From Pseudomonadota bacterium (GTDB taxonomy: Bacteria > Myxococcota_A > Polyangia > Haliangiales > Haliangiaceae): a stretch of 29,754 bases of DNA. The DNA lies in the NCBI GenBank assembly GCA_023428295.1, contig JAEYYV010000360.1, forward strand, positions 1 through 29,754, written 5' to 3'. Position numbers and translations under genes: made by a program. A model generated the notes under the pieces. That model had not been told where the DNA came from and made no database searches. It worked only from the letters and a program-made list of their open reading frames with translations. Below, piece by piece: positions 16,670 to 24,734 of the stretch. The stretch's first letter is position 1; every line of letters begins with the position of its first letter.

Positions 16670-17467
16670 ATGGCGGCTCCCCTCGCCGTGCGTGCGCTGA
16701 TCCACGACGGCGGTATGCAGGTGCTCTACGTCGACCTCGGTGGCGACGCGGTTCACGAACCAGATCCCGCGCTCGCGATGCGGACGTGGGAGGACAGCGG
16801 CGTCGCGATCATTCCGGCGAACGTGATGTGTCGCTGCGACGGGCCCAAGCCGCGCGAGAAGTTCGGCTTGATCCTCGAGTCGCGCGCCATCGCGCAGATC
16901 GCCGCGCGCGCGAACGTGGAGGTTCCGGTCTTCGATAGCCGGTACAAGGCTGGCAACCACGACGCCGAGCTGCGCACGGTGTTCGACACGCTCGAGCGCG
17001 AGCTGTCGCGCGGCGGGCTCGGGACGTCGCTCTACATCGACGCGCTGCTCGCGCAGCTCATCGTGTGCGTGTTCCGCGCGTTCGATGCGCCCGCGACGCT
17101 ACCCGTGCTCGAGCCGATTCCGGCGCCCGCGCCGCTCGACGAGCGCGCGGTCCGCGTGCTGCGCTACATCGACGAGCACCTCGACCACGATCTCAACGTC
17201 GACGACATCGCGCGCGTCGTCGATCTCAGCACGTTCCACTTCAGCCGCGCGTTCAAGCGCTGGACCGGCGAGTCGCCGCATCGCTACTTGCTGCGCCAGC
17301 GCCTCGTGCGCGCGCAGCGCCTCGTGATCGACTCGACGATGCCGCTCGCGCAGATCGCGCGATCCTTGGGCTTCTACGATCAGAGCCATTTCGGTCATCA
17401 CTTCAAGCGCTACTTCGGCGAGACGCCTCGACAAACGCGCGAGCGCAAGAACGTACCAGCGCGCTGA
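16670..17467 (+). CDS. AraC-family transcriptional regulator
   Basis: This encodes 265 residues. The C-terminal 100 residues are a complete AraC/XylS double helix-turn-helix: VRVLRYIDEHLDHDLNVDDI (about 164-183), then ARVVDLSTFHFSRAFKRWTG with PHRYLLRQRLVRAQRLV. The second helix-turn-helix is PLAQIARSLGFYDQSHFGHH followed by FKRYFGETPRQTR. The N-terminal 150 residues should sense an effector and are not recognisable beyond that; a CRC pair occurs near residue 54. An in-frame TAG lies just upstream, so the ATG at 16670 is the earliest ATG. GAAGG touches it directly, too close for a normal ribosome binding site, so a leaderless or weak start, or the internal ATG at 16715, is possible. It lies 47 bases before the efflux genes and is a candidate regulator of them. 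Confidence 0.9.
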   Translation: MAAPLAVRALIHDGGMQVLYVDLGGDAVHEPDPALAMRTWEDSGVAIIPANVMCRCDGPKPREKFGLILESRAIAQIAARANVEVPVFDSRYKAGNHDAELRTVFDTLERELSRGGLGTSLYIDALLAQLIVCVFRAFDAPATLPVLEPIPAPAPLDERAVRVLRYIDEHLDHDLNVDDIARVVDLSTFHFSRAFKRWTGESPHRYLLRQRLVRAQRLVIDSTMPLAQIARSLGFYDQSHFGHHFKRYFGETPRQTRERKNVPAR

Positions 17468-17514
17468 GCACGACCATCCAAGATGACGGACGCGCCGGTT
17501 GCTACCCACTGCGC

Positions 17515-18933
17515 GTGACCCGATCCATCGATCTGTCCCTCCTCGCGTCGCTCCTCTCCTTCACCGTGTTCCTCGTCGCGTCGGCGTGCGCGAAGGAGAG
17601 CGCGTCCGCACCTCCGCCACCTCCTCCACCGTCCGTCGGCATCATGACGATCACGCCGACCTCCGTCGCGCAGTGGGACGAGCTCCCCGGTCGCGTCGAA
17701 GCCGTCGATGAAGTCGAGCTCCGTCCGCGCGTCGGCGGCATGATCGTCGGCATCGGTCTCGTCGAGGGCGCGCTCGTCCGCAAGGGCGACGTGCTGTTCA
17801 CGATCGATCCGCGCCCGTATCGCGCCGCGCTTCACCGCGCTATCGCGCAGCAGTCCGGCGCGCGCGCACGCCTCGAGCTCGCGCAGCTCGAGGCCGAGCG
17901 CAGCGAGCGGCTGATCGCCACGGGCGCGATCACCAAGAGTGCACGCGACGCCTCCGTCTCGACCGCCGCGCAAGCAGCCTCGGAGCTCGCCGCCGCAGCC
18001 GCCGCCGTCTCGCTCGCGCAACTCGACCTCGAGTACGCCACGGTGCGCGCACCGATCGCGGGCCGAGCCGGCCGCTCGTTCGTCGATGTCGGCGACACGG
18101 TGGCCCCGGGTGCGGTCGTGCTGACCACGATCGTCTCGCGCGATCCGATCTACGTGTCGTTCACGACCGACGAAGCGACGTACCTGCGCTTCGCACCGCA
18201 CCTTCGCGCCGGCGAGGCCGTCCCTGTCGCGATCGGCATCTCGAACGAAGAAGGCTATCCGCACACGGGTCGCGTGGACTTCGTGGCGAGCTCGCTCGAT
18301 CCGCAGACCGGAACGATCGCGATGCGCGCGATCGTCGACAACCACGATGACTCGCTCGTGCCCGGCCTGTACGCGCGCGTGCGGCTCTCGGGCGGCACCG
18401 GCGAGGCGATCGTCGTCGACGAACGCGCGATCCTGACCGACCAGGACCGCAAGTACGTGCTCGCCGTCGACGACAAGAGCACCGCGCAGCGCAAAGACGT
18501 GAGCGTGGGCCGCGTGCTCGACGGACAACGCGTGATCACGCGCGGCCTGGCCGCGGGCGATCGCGTGATCGTATCGGGCCTCTCGCGCGTGATGCCCGGC
18601 GCCCCCGTGACGGTGCAAGAAGCCGCGGCGAGCGCCGGCGCAGCCACGCACGGGGAGAGCGCCGCGGGCAGCGCAGCAGCAGCAACCACAGCAGCCGCGT
18701 CAAGCGATCGCGCTGCAAGTGCCTCGAGCGAGGGCGCCGCAAACGCGTCGCACGATGGCGCTGCAAGTGCCTCGAGCGAGCGCGCCGCAGACGCGTCGAG
18801 CGATGCCAACGCTGCAGCCGATGCGGTCGCGCCGCGCCGGCCGTCGAAGCCGCTGCCGCTCGCGGAGCGACCGACGCCGATGGGCAAGCCCACGAACCCG
18901 CACGCGGCGAGCGCCGGCGGAGTGGCGCCGTGA
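17515..18933 (+). CDS. RND efflux periplasmic adaptor (membrane fusion protein) with Ala/Ser-rich tail
   Basis: This encodes 472 residues from the GTG at 17515. A signal of lipoprotein type (LLSFTVFLVASAC, Cys about 22) precedes a Pro-rich linker. The adaptor fold follows in order. First is the beta-barrel/lipoyl start (WDELPGRVEAVDEVELRPRV, GGMIVGIGLVEGALVRKGDV, LFTIDPRPY). Then comes an alpha-hairpin rich in Ala and Glu. The second lipoyl half is LEYATVRAPIAGRAGRSFVD with VGDTV, and LVPGLYARVRL and GLAAGDRVIVSGLSRVMPG are in the membrane-proximal part. This is the AcrA/MexA type. It bridges the inner-membrane pump to an outer-membrane channel. About 95 extra residues at the end are Ala/Ser/Asp-rich and repetitive, then Pro/Lys-rich, which AcrA lacks. 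The stop overlaps the pump gene start (GTGA), indicating coupled translation. Confidence 0.93.
   Translation: MTRSIDLSLLASLLSFTVFLVASACAKESASAPPPPPPPSVGIMTITPTSVAQWDELPGRVEAVDEVELRPRVGGMIVGIGLVEGALVRKGDVLFTIDPRPYRAALHRAIAQQSGARARLELAQLEAERSERLIATGAITKSARDASVSTAAQAASELAAAAAAVSLAQLDLEYATVRAPIAGRAGRSFVDVGDTVAPGAVVLTTIVSRDPIYVSFTTDEATYLRFAPHLRAGEAVPVAIGISNEEGYPHTGRVDFVASSLDPQTGTIAMRAIVDNHDDSLVPGLYARVRLSGGTGEAIVVDERAILTDQDRKYVLAVDDKSTAQRKDVSVGRVLDGQRVITRGLAAGDRVIVSGLSRVMPGAPVTVQEAAASAGAATHGESAAGSAAAATTAAASSDRAASASSEGAANASHDGAASASSERAADASSDANAAADAVAPRRPSKPLPLAERPTPMGKPTNPHAASAGGVAP
18711..18780 (+). repeat. Direct repeat in the adaptor's Ala/Ser-rich tail
   Basis: A 22-bp sequence beginning CGCTGCAAGTGCCTCGAG occurs at 18711-18732 and again at 18759-18780. 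The 48-bp period equals 16 residues. The two copies encode parallel AASASSE segments, and further diverged copies (AADASSD, AANASHD) surround them. This shows expansion of the tail by in-frame duplication. Confidence 0.75.
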
Positions 18934-21900
18934 AGCTCGGTGGCTTCTCTCGGTTCTTCGTGGATCGCCCGATCTTCGCGGCGGTCCTCTCGATCATCAT
19001 CTTCGCGGCCGGGGCGATCGCGATCCCGCTGTTGCCGCTCAGCGAGTACCCCGACGTGGTGCCGCCGAGCGTGCAGGTGCGCGCCATCTATCCCGGCGCC
19101 AACCCGCAGGTGCTCTCGCAGAGCGTGGCCGCGCCGCTCGAAGAAGCGGTCAACGGCGTCGAGAACATGATGTACATGAAGTCCGTCGCGAGCGGCGATG
19201 GCGTGTTGCAGCTGAACATCACGTTCGAGCCCGGCACCGATCCGGATCGTGCGCAGGTACAGGTGCAGAACCGCGTCTCGCAGGCGTTACCGCGCTTGCC
19301 CGAGGACGTGCGGCGGCAAGGCGTGACCACGCAGAAGCAGTCGCCGAACCTGATGCTCGTCGTACACCTGACGTCGCCCGACGGGCGCTACGACAGCGTC
19401 TACCTGCGCAACTATGCGCTGTTGCACGTGCGCGACGAGCTCGCGCGCATTCCGGGCATCGGCGAGGCGGTGCTGTTTGGCGCGGGCGACTACGCCATGC
19501 GCATCTGGCTCGATCCGGGCAAGGTCGCTGCGCGCGGCCTGACGGCGGGTGACGTCGTGCGCTCGATTCGCGAGCAGAACGTGCAGGTCAGCGCGGGCCA
19601 GCTAGGTGCGCTGCCCATGAGCAAGCCGTCGAGCTTTGTCCTCGCGATCAACGCGCGCGGGCGCCTCGTCACCGAGGAAGAGTTCGGCGCGATCATCTTG
19701 CGCACCGGCGAGGACGGCGAGCTCGTGCGCCTGCGCGACGTGGCGCGGCTCGAGCTCGGGGCCGCGAGCTACTCGCTTCACGCCACGCTCGACAACAAGG
19801 CGGCCGTCGGCATCGGCATCTTCCAGGCGCCGGGCTCGAACGTCATCGCGCTCTCGGATCAGATCCGCGACAAGATGGCCGAGCTGTCGCAGCGCTTCCC
19901 CGAGGGAGTCGCGTGGGACGTGGCGTACGATCCGACGGTGTCGGTGCGTCGCTCGATCTCGAGCGTGATCACCACGCTGGTCGAGGCCGCGCTGCTCGTG
20001 GTGCTCGTGGTGCTGCTGTTCTTGCGCACGTGGCGCGCGTCGGTGATCCCGCTGATCGCGGTGCCCATCTCGATCGTCGGCACGTTCGCCGTGTTGCTGC
20101 TGCTCGGCTTCACGATCAACACGCTGACGCTGTTCGGCATGGTGCTCGCCATCGGCATCGTCGTCGATGACGCGATCGTCGTCGTCGAGAACGTCGAGCG
20201 CGGCATCGAGGCGGGCCTCGCCCCCAAGGACGCGGCGCATCGTGCGATGAGCGAGGTCAGCGCACCGATCATCGCGATCGCGCTGGTTCTATGTGCCGTG
20301 TTCGTGCCGATGACGTTCATGGCGGGACTGACGGGGCAGTTCTTCCGGCAGTTCGCCGCCACGATCGCCATCTCCACGATCATCAGCGCGATCAACTCGC
20401 TGACACTCTCGCCCGCGCTCGCCGCCGTGTTGCTGCAAGGTCACGGAGCGAAGCGCGATCGGCTGACCCGCGTGATCGAGGCGGCGTTCGGCTGGCTGTT
20501 CCGCGGCTTCGAGCGAGGCTTCGCGTGGTTCGCGCGCGGATACGGCCACGTCGTCGGCTTCGCGATCCGCCGGCGCGCGCTGTCGCTGGTCGTGTACGCG
20601 GGCATCGTCGTTCTCGCCGTGATGGCCGTGCGCGCGGTCCCCGGCGGCTTCGTTCCCGTGCAGGACAAGATGTACCTGATCGCGATCGCGCGCCTCCCCG
20701 AGGGTGCGTCGCTCGATCGCACGGACAAGGTCGTTCACGACATGTCCAAGCTCGCGCTCGAGACAGACGGCGTCGCGCACACGATCGCGTTTCCCGGACT
20801 CAACGGCATTCACTTCACGAACACGCCGAACGCGGGCACCGTGTTCGTGACGCTGACACCGTCGGAGACACGCGACAAGTCCGCCGCGCAGCTGGCCGGC
20901 GAGCTGTCGATGAAGTTCGCGTCGATCGGCGACGGGCTCGCGTTCGCGATGGTGCCGCCACCGATCCTCGGCATCGGCACCGGCGCGGGCTTCTCGCTCT
21001 ACGTCGAGGATCGCGCGGGTCAAGGACCTGCCGAGCTGCAGGCCGCGATCGGCCAGCTCACGGGCGCGATCATGAACACGCCTGGCTTCTCGTATCCGTT
21101 CAGCGCGTTCCAGCCAAACGTGCCGCAGCTCGAGCTGTCGATCGATCGCGACAAAGCGAAGGCGCAGGGCGTCCCGCTGACCGAGCTGTTCGAGACGCTG
21201 CAGATCTACCTGGGCTCCGCATACGTGAACGACTTCATGCGCTTCGGGCGAACGTTCCAGGTGATCGCGCAGGCAGACGGCGACTTCCGCGCGCGCGCCG
21301 AGCAGATCGGCGAGCTGCGCACGCGCAACGCCCTTGGAGCGATGGTCCCGATCGGCAGCGTGGTCTCGGTGCGCGATCACTTCGGGCCCGATCCGCTCGT
21401 TCGCTACAACGGCTACTACGCGGCCGACATGGCCGGCGCCGCGTCGCCGACGCTGTCGTCGAGCGAGGTCCTCGCCACCATCGACAAGCTCGCGGCCGCC
21501 CTGCCCGCTGGCTTCGAGATCGAGTGGACCGATCTCAGCTACCAGCAGGTCACCGAGGGCAACGCGAACGTCGTGGTGTTCCCGCTCGCGATCCTGCTCG
21601 TGTTCCTCGTGCTCGCGGCGCTGTACGAGAGCTGGTCGCTGCCGATCGCGATCCTGCTCATCATGCCCGTGTGCGTCGTCGCGGCGCTCGGCGGCGTGTG
21701 GGGGACGGGCGGCGATCGCAACGTGTTCGTGCAGATCGGCCTCGTCGTGCTCATCGGGCTGGCGAGCAAGAACGCGATCCTCATCGTCGAGTTCGCGCGC
21801 GACCTCGAAGCGCAAGGCCGATCGATCGCCGATGCCGCGCTCGAGGCGGCCAAGCTGCGGTTGCGTCCGATCGTGATGACCTCCGTCGCGTTCATCGCGG

Positions 21901-22079
21901 GCGTGGTGCCGCTGATCGTCGCGACGGGCGCGGGCTCCGAGATCCGCCGCGCGATGGGCATCACCGTGTTCAGCGGCATGCTCGGCGTGACCATCCTCGG
22001 CCTCGTCCTGACGCCCGTGTTCTACGTGACGATGCGATCGATCGTCACGCGCAATCGCGCGCACGAGCCGCGCTTCTAG
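18930..22079 (+). CDS. RND multidrug efflux transporter, AcrB/MexB (HAE1) type
   Basis: This encodes 1049 residues, the standard length for AcrB-like pumps. The N-terminus FFVDRPIFAAVLSIIIFAAG (9-28), followed by LPLSEYPDVVPPSVQVRAIY, is the family signature. Helix 4 carries the proton-relay pair Asp413/Asp414 (GIVVDDAIVVVENVERG) and helix 10 the partner Lys947 (GLASKNAILIVEFARDLEAQG). Two large periplasmic loops lie between helices 1-2 and 7-8. It exports hydrophobic drugs, detergents or similar compounds using the proton gradient, together with the adaptor encoded just upstream. No TolC/OprM-like channel gene is in the window, so the channel must come from elsewhere. Start GTG at 18930 overlaps the adaptor stop. 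Its stop codon overlaps that of the convergent ligase gene. Confidence 0.96.
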   Translation: MKLGGFSRFFVDRPIFAAVLSIIIFAAGAIAIPLLPLSEYPDVVPPSVQVRAIYPGANPQVLSQSVAAPLEEAVNGVENMMYMKSVASGDGVLQLNITFEPGTDPDRAQVQVQNRVSQALPRLPEDVRRQGVTTQKQSPNLMLVVHLTSPDGRYDSVYLRNYALLHVRDELARIPGIGEAVLFGAGDYAMRIWLDPGKVAARGLTAGDVVRSIREQNVQVSAGQLGALPMSKPSSFVLAINARGRLVTEEEFGAIILRTGEDGELVRLRDVARLELGAASYSLHATLDNKAAVGIGIFQAPGSNVIALSDQIRDKMAELSQRFPEGVAWDVAYDPTVSVRRSISSVITTLVEAALLVVLVVLLFLRTWRASVIPLIAVPISIVGTFAVLLLLGFTINTLTLFGMVLAIGIVVDDAIVVVENVERGIEAGLAPKDAAHRAMSEVSAPIIAIALVLCAVFVPMTFMAGLTGQFFRQFAATIAISTIISAINSLTLSPALAAVLLQGHGAKRDRLTRVIEAAFGWLFRGFERGFAWFARGYGHVVGFAIRRRALSLVVYAGIVVLAVMAVRAVPGGFVPVQDKMYLIAIARLPEGASLDRTDKVVHDMSKLALETDGVAHTIAFPGLNGIHFTNTPNAGTVFVTLTPSETRDKSAAQLAGELSMKFASIGDGLAFAMVPPPILGIGTGAGFSLYVEDRAGQGPAELQAAIGQLTGAIMNTPGFSYPFSAFQPNVPQLELSIDRDKAKAQGVPLTELFETLQIYLGSAYVNDFMRFGRTFQVIAQADGDFRARAEQIGELRTRNALGAMVPIGSVVSVRDHFGPDPLVRYNGYYAADMAGAASPTLSSSEVLATIDKLAAALPAGFEIEWTDLSYQQVTEGNANVVVFPLAILLVFLVLAALYESWSLPIAILLIMPVCVVAALGGVWGTGGDRNVFVQIGLVVLIGLASKNAILIVEFARDLEAQGRSIADAALEAAKLRLRPIVMTSVAFIAGVVPLIVATGAGSEIRRAMGITVFSGMLGVTILGLVLTPVFYVTMRSIVTRNRAHEPRF

Positions 22080-23602
22080 CGGAGCGCGCCGCTCTTGATC
22101 GCGATCGCGCGGATCGTGTCGATCGTGTCCGCTTGATCGGCGGTCTTGTCGTCGCGATAGCGCACGAGGCGCGCGAAGCGCAGCGCGACGCCGCCTGTGT
22201 ACTCGGACGAGCGCAGCACGTCGTTGAACGCGATCTCGACGACAAGCTCGGGCCTGACGTACACGATGTGGCCGTCGCGATCGACCTCGCGCGCGAGCAA
22301 CTCCTTGGTCTGCCACGCGAGGACCGCGTCGGTCATGCCTTTGAATGTCTTGCTCACCATCACGAAGCCGTCGCTGCTGCGCGCACCGAGGTGCAGGTTC
22401 GAGAGCAGCCCTTTGCGGCGGCCAGAGCCCCACTCCACCGCGAGCACCACGAGATCGAGGCGATGGACGTGCTTTACCTTGAGCCACGCGGCGCCGCGAT
22501 TGCCCGCGTCGTAGGTGGCGTCGAGGGACTTGGCCATCACGCCTTCGTGTCCGTTGGCGATCGCGTCGTCGTAGAACGCGGTCGCCATCGCCGCATCGCT
22601 CGTGATCAAGCGCGGCACGCTGTTCGCCGGCGCGAGCGCATCGAGCATCGTGAAGCGCTCGCCGGCGGGCGTGGCGAGGAGCGTCTGATCGTCGATCAGC
22701 AGCGCGTCGAACAGCTTCAGCGAGAGCGGGAGCGTCGCGGCCAGATCCGTGCGCCGGCCGAACCTGCGCATCGTGTCCTGGAATGGCAGCGGACGACCGC
22801 TCTGACCGAGCGCGATCGCCTCGCCGTCGAGGATCGCCCGCCGCGCCGGCAGCGCCTTGGTCATCGCGACGAGCTCCGGGATCATGTGCGTCACGTCGTT
22901 GAGGTTGCGCGAGTAGCCGCGCACCGTGTCGTCATCCTTGTGTAGCTGCACGCGAAAGCCGTCGAGCTTGAGCTCGAGCGCGGCAGGTCCGTCGAAGCTC
23001 GCGAGCGCGTCGCTCGCCGACTCGGCGGTCTGCGCGAGCATCGGTAGCACGGGACGAAACAGCGTCAGCCCGAAGCGATCGAGCCCGGCAGCACCCTCCG
23101 CGAGGACCGCGGCCGCCACCACGCCGATGTCTCCCGCGAGCATGTACGCGGCGCGCACCTTACCTGCGGGCTGCGCGGTGGCGAGCGCGAGGCCCTCCAC
23201 GACGAGCGCGTCGAGCGCGCCTTGTCGCAGCTCGCCCACGATGATCGCGCCGAGGAAGCGCTGCTCGATCTCGGTGGCTTTCGCGAGCAACGCACCGAAC
23301 TGCTCCTTGCGCGCTCTCTGCGAGCCCGTGCCCGACAGGCCCGCGATCGCGGCGAAGCGCGCGTCGACCTCGGTCAGCGTCAGGCTCGCATCGCTCGACG
23401 GTGGCACGACGTTGTTGCCGAACACCGTCGCGTAGCCGATGCCGAGCTTGTGCCCGACCTCACCGGACAGGTACCGCGCACAGATCGCACGCTCGCCGGC
23501 GGGCACCTCGCGAAGCAGCGCTGCGAGGAGCTCGATCTTCTTCTTGCGACCGCTGTCCCGTGCGACCTCGGCGCTCGTCTGCGCGACGCGTGCAAGCAGC
23601 AC
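22076..23602 (-). CDS. ligB: ATP-dependent DNA ligase, LigB type
   Basis: This encodes 508 residues from the GTG at 23602, with AGGG about eight bases upstream as ribosome binding site. The N-terminal DNA-binding domain (1-195) contains FLGAIIVGELRQGALDALVV. Motif I is ELKLDGFRVQLH (210-221), with the adenylated Lys212; EGVMAK (353-358) and AWLKVK (372-377) are motifs IV and V. LDLVVLAVEWGSGRRKGLLS and the C-terminal OB domain (FVMVSKTFKGMTD, ALRFARLVRYRDDK) complete the enzyme. Length and order match mycobacterial LigB rather than LigD. It seals nicks with ATP and is accessory to the NAD-dependent LigA. No Ku or LigD polymerase/nuclease gene adjoins it. The upstream kinase gene ends 9 bases before the start. 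Its stop shares the sequence CTAG with the stop of the convergent RND pump gene. Confidence 0.94.
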   Translation of the reverse strand: MLLARVAQTSAEVARDSGRKKKIELLAALLREVPAGERAICARYLSGEVGHKLGIGYATVFGNNVVPPSSDASLTLTEVDARFAAIAGLSGTGSQRARKEQFGALLAKATEIEQRFLGAIIVGELRQGALDALVVEGLALATAQPAGKVRAAYMLAGDIGVVAAAVLAEGAAGLDRFGLTLFRPVLPMLAQTAESASDALASFDGPAALELKLDGFRVQLHKDDDTVRGYSRNLNDVTHMIPELVAMTKALPARRAILDGEAIALGQSGRPLPFQDTMRRFGRRTDLAATLPLSLKLFDALLIDDQTLLATPAGERFTMLDALAPANSVPRLITSDAAMATAFYDDAIANGHEGVMAKSLDATYDAGNRGAAWLKVKHVHRLDLVVLAVEWGSGRRKGLLSNLHLGARSSDGFVMVSKTFKGMTDAVLAWQTKELLAREVDRDGHIVYVRPELVVEIAFNDVLRSSEYTGGVALRFARLVRYRDDKTADQADTIDTIRAIAIKSGALR

Positions 23603-23611
23603 GCAGAGACC

Positions 23612-24628
23612 CTAGCTCGAAATCTCCCCGGACGGCTCCGCGCGCCATCGCCACGCGCCGTAGCGGAGCCAGCTCCACGCGCGTCCGAAGATCGACGGCC
23701 GCGGTTGCGCGAGGATCGCCATCGTCATCGATGCACTCGGATCGTGCTCTTCGACCACCGGCGGCGAGGCGAGCGCGTCGAGCGTGGTGATGTCGTCGAG
23801 CGCGGACAGCATGTCCTCCGCGTCGGCGAAGCGCTTGTCGGGATCCTTGGCGAGCGCCCGGCGGACCAGCGCGTCGAGCGCGGGCGAGACCTCCGGCACC
23901 ACGGCGCGCAGTGGTCGCGGCGGACGCGTCAGCGCGTTCGTCATGATCTCCTGCGGGTTCGCGCCGAGGAACGGTCGGAGCCCCGAGAGCATTTCGTAGA
24001 GGATCACGCCGACCGCGTAGATGTCCGCGCGTGCGTCGTGCGGCTCGCCGCGCATCCGCTCGGGTGCGATGTAGCTCGGCGAGCCCATCGCGAAACCATC
24101 GCCGGTGATGCCGGCGGCATCTGACAGGCTCGCGAGACCGAAATCGATGATGACGGGGCGCCCCGCCGCGAACATCACGTTCTCCGGCTTGAGATCGCGG
24201 TGAACGACGCCATGCGCGTGCGCATGCGCGAGCGCCAGCAGCAGCGCGCGCGTGACCTCGATCGCGCGTTCGATGGTGAACGTGTCCTCGGAGAGCGCGA
24301 GCGCGAGCGTGGGTCCCTCGACCAGCTCCATCGCGATGTACGGGATCCCGCGATCGTCGAAGCCGCCCTCGGCGGTGCCGTGATCGAAGATCCGTACGCA
24401 GCCGCGATGATCGAGCCGCGCGATCGCCCGCGCCTCTCTCTCGAAGCGAGCGACGTACTCCTCGCTGCGCTTCCCCAGCACCTTGAGCGCGACCTGCTTC
24501 TTTAGCCCCACGTGCTCGGCACGGTAGACGTGTCCCATGCCGCCGCGACCGAGGAGACCGAGGAGCCGGTAGCGACCGGCGAAGATCTCGTTGGTGTCGA
24601 GCGCTCCCACGAACGTGATGTAGCGCAA
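23612..24628 (-). CDS. Soluble Ser/Thr protein kinase
   Basis: This encodes 338 residues. The TTG at 24628 is chosen because GAGG lies eight bases before it; a GTG at 24610 has no such site. The kinase domain (17-280) is complete: GRGGMG (27-32), Lys49 in VALKV, HRDLKPEN (143-150), DFGLA (162-166) and IAPERMRG. Unlike the other kinase in the window it has no membrane helix; the tail of about 60 residues ends in an aromatic/basic stretch (SWLRYGAWRWRAEP) that could contact membrane or partner. It is a cytosolic regulator with unknown targets. It lies directly upstream of ligB on the same strand (9 bases). Its promoter region is taken up by a hairpin cluster that follows the protease gene. Confidence 0.91.
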   Translation of the reverse strand: MRYITFVGALDTNEIFAGRYRLLGLLGRGGMGHVYRAEHVGLKKQVALKVLGKRSEEYVARFEREARAIARLDHRGCVRIFDHGTAEGGFDDRGIPYIAMELVEGPTLALALSEDTFTIERAIEVTRALLLALAHAHAHGVVHRDLKPENVMFAAGRPVIIDFGLASLSDAAGITGDGFAMGSPSYIAPERMRGEPHDARADIYAVGVILYEMLSGLRPFLGANPQEIMTNALTRPPRPLRAVVPEVSPALDALVRRALAKDPDKRFADAEDMLSALDDITTLDALASPPVVEEHDPSASMTMAILAQPRPSIFGRAWSWLRYGAWRWRAEPSGEISS

Positions 24629-24653
24629 GCACCGTGCCTCGCCATCACACGCA

Positions 24654-24704
24654 ACAAAACGCAGGAATTGCTCGTCGAGAAAACTCCCGACTGCGATTCC
24701 TGCG
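24654..24704 (-). terminator. Terminator-like hairpin after the papain-family gene
   Basis: On the minus strand CGCAGGAAT (24704-24696) pairs perfectly over 9 bp with ATTCCTGCG (24668-24660) and is followed at once by TTTTGTTG. The 27-base loop can itself form a small stem (GGAG TTTT CTC). It begins about 30 bases after the protease stop and ends about 25 bases before the start of the soluble kinase, so it can act as an intrinsic terminator between the two. Confidence 0.65.
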
Positions 24705-24708
24705 TGAG

Positions 24709-24731
24709 CGTCCTGCGAGTCCCGCAGGACG
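24709..24731 (-). promoter_or_regulatory. Second hairpin in the protease-kinase gap
   Basis: A perfect 8-bp inverted repeat CGTCCTGC / GCAGGACG with a 7-base loop lies 3 bases beyond the protease stop. Its arms share the core GCAGGA/TCCTGC with the neighbouring terminator stem, so alternative pairings between the two hairpins are possible. It has no T-run of its own. Confidence 0.5.
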
Positions 24732-24734
24732 ACG

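Noticed and set aside
17065..17514. Upstream extension of the efflux adaptor frame
   Set aside because: It overlaps the AraC coding sequence in another frame and lacks a signal peptide; the GTG at 17515 gives a proper export signal.
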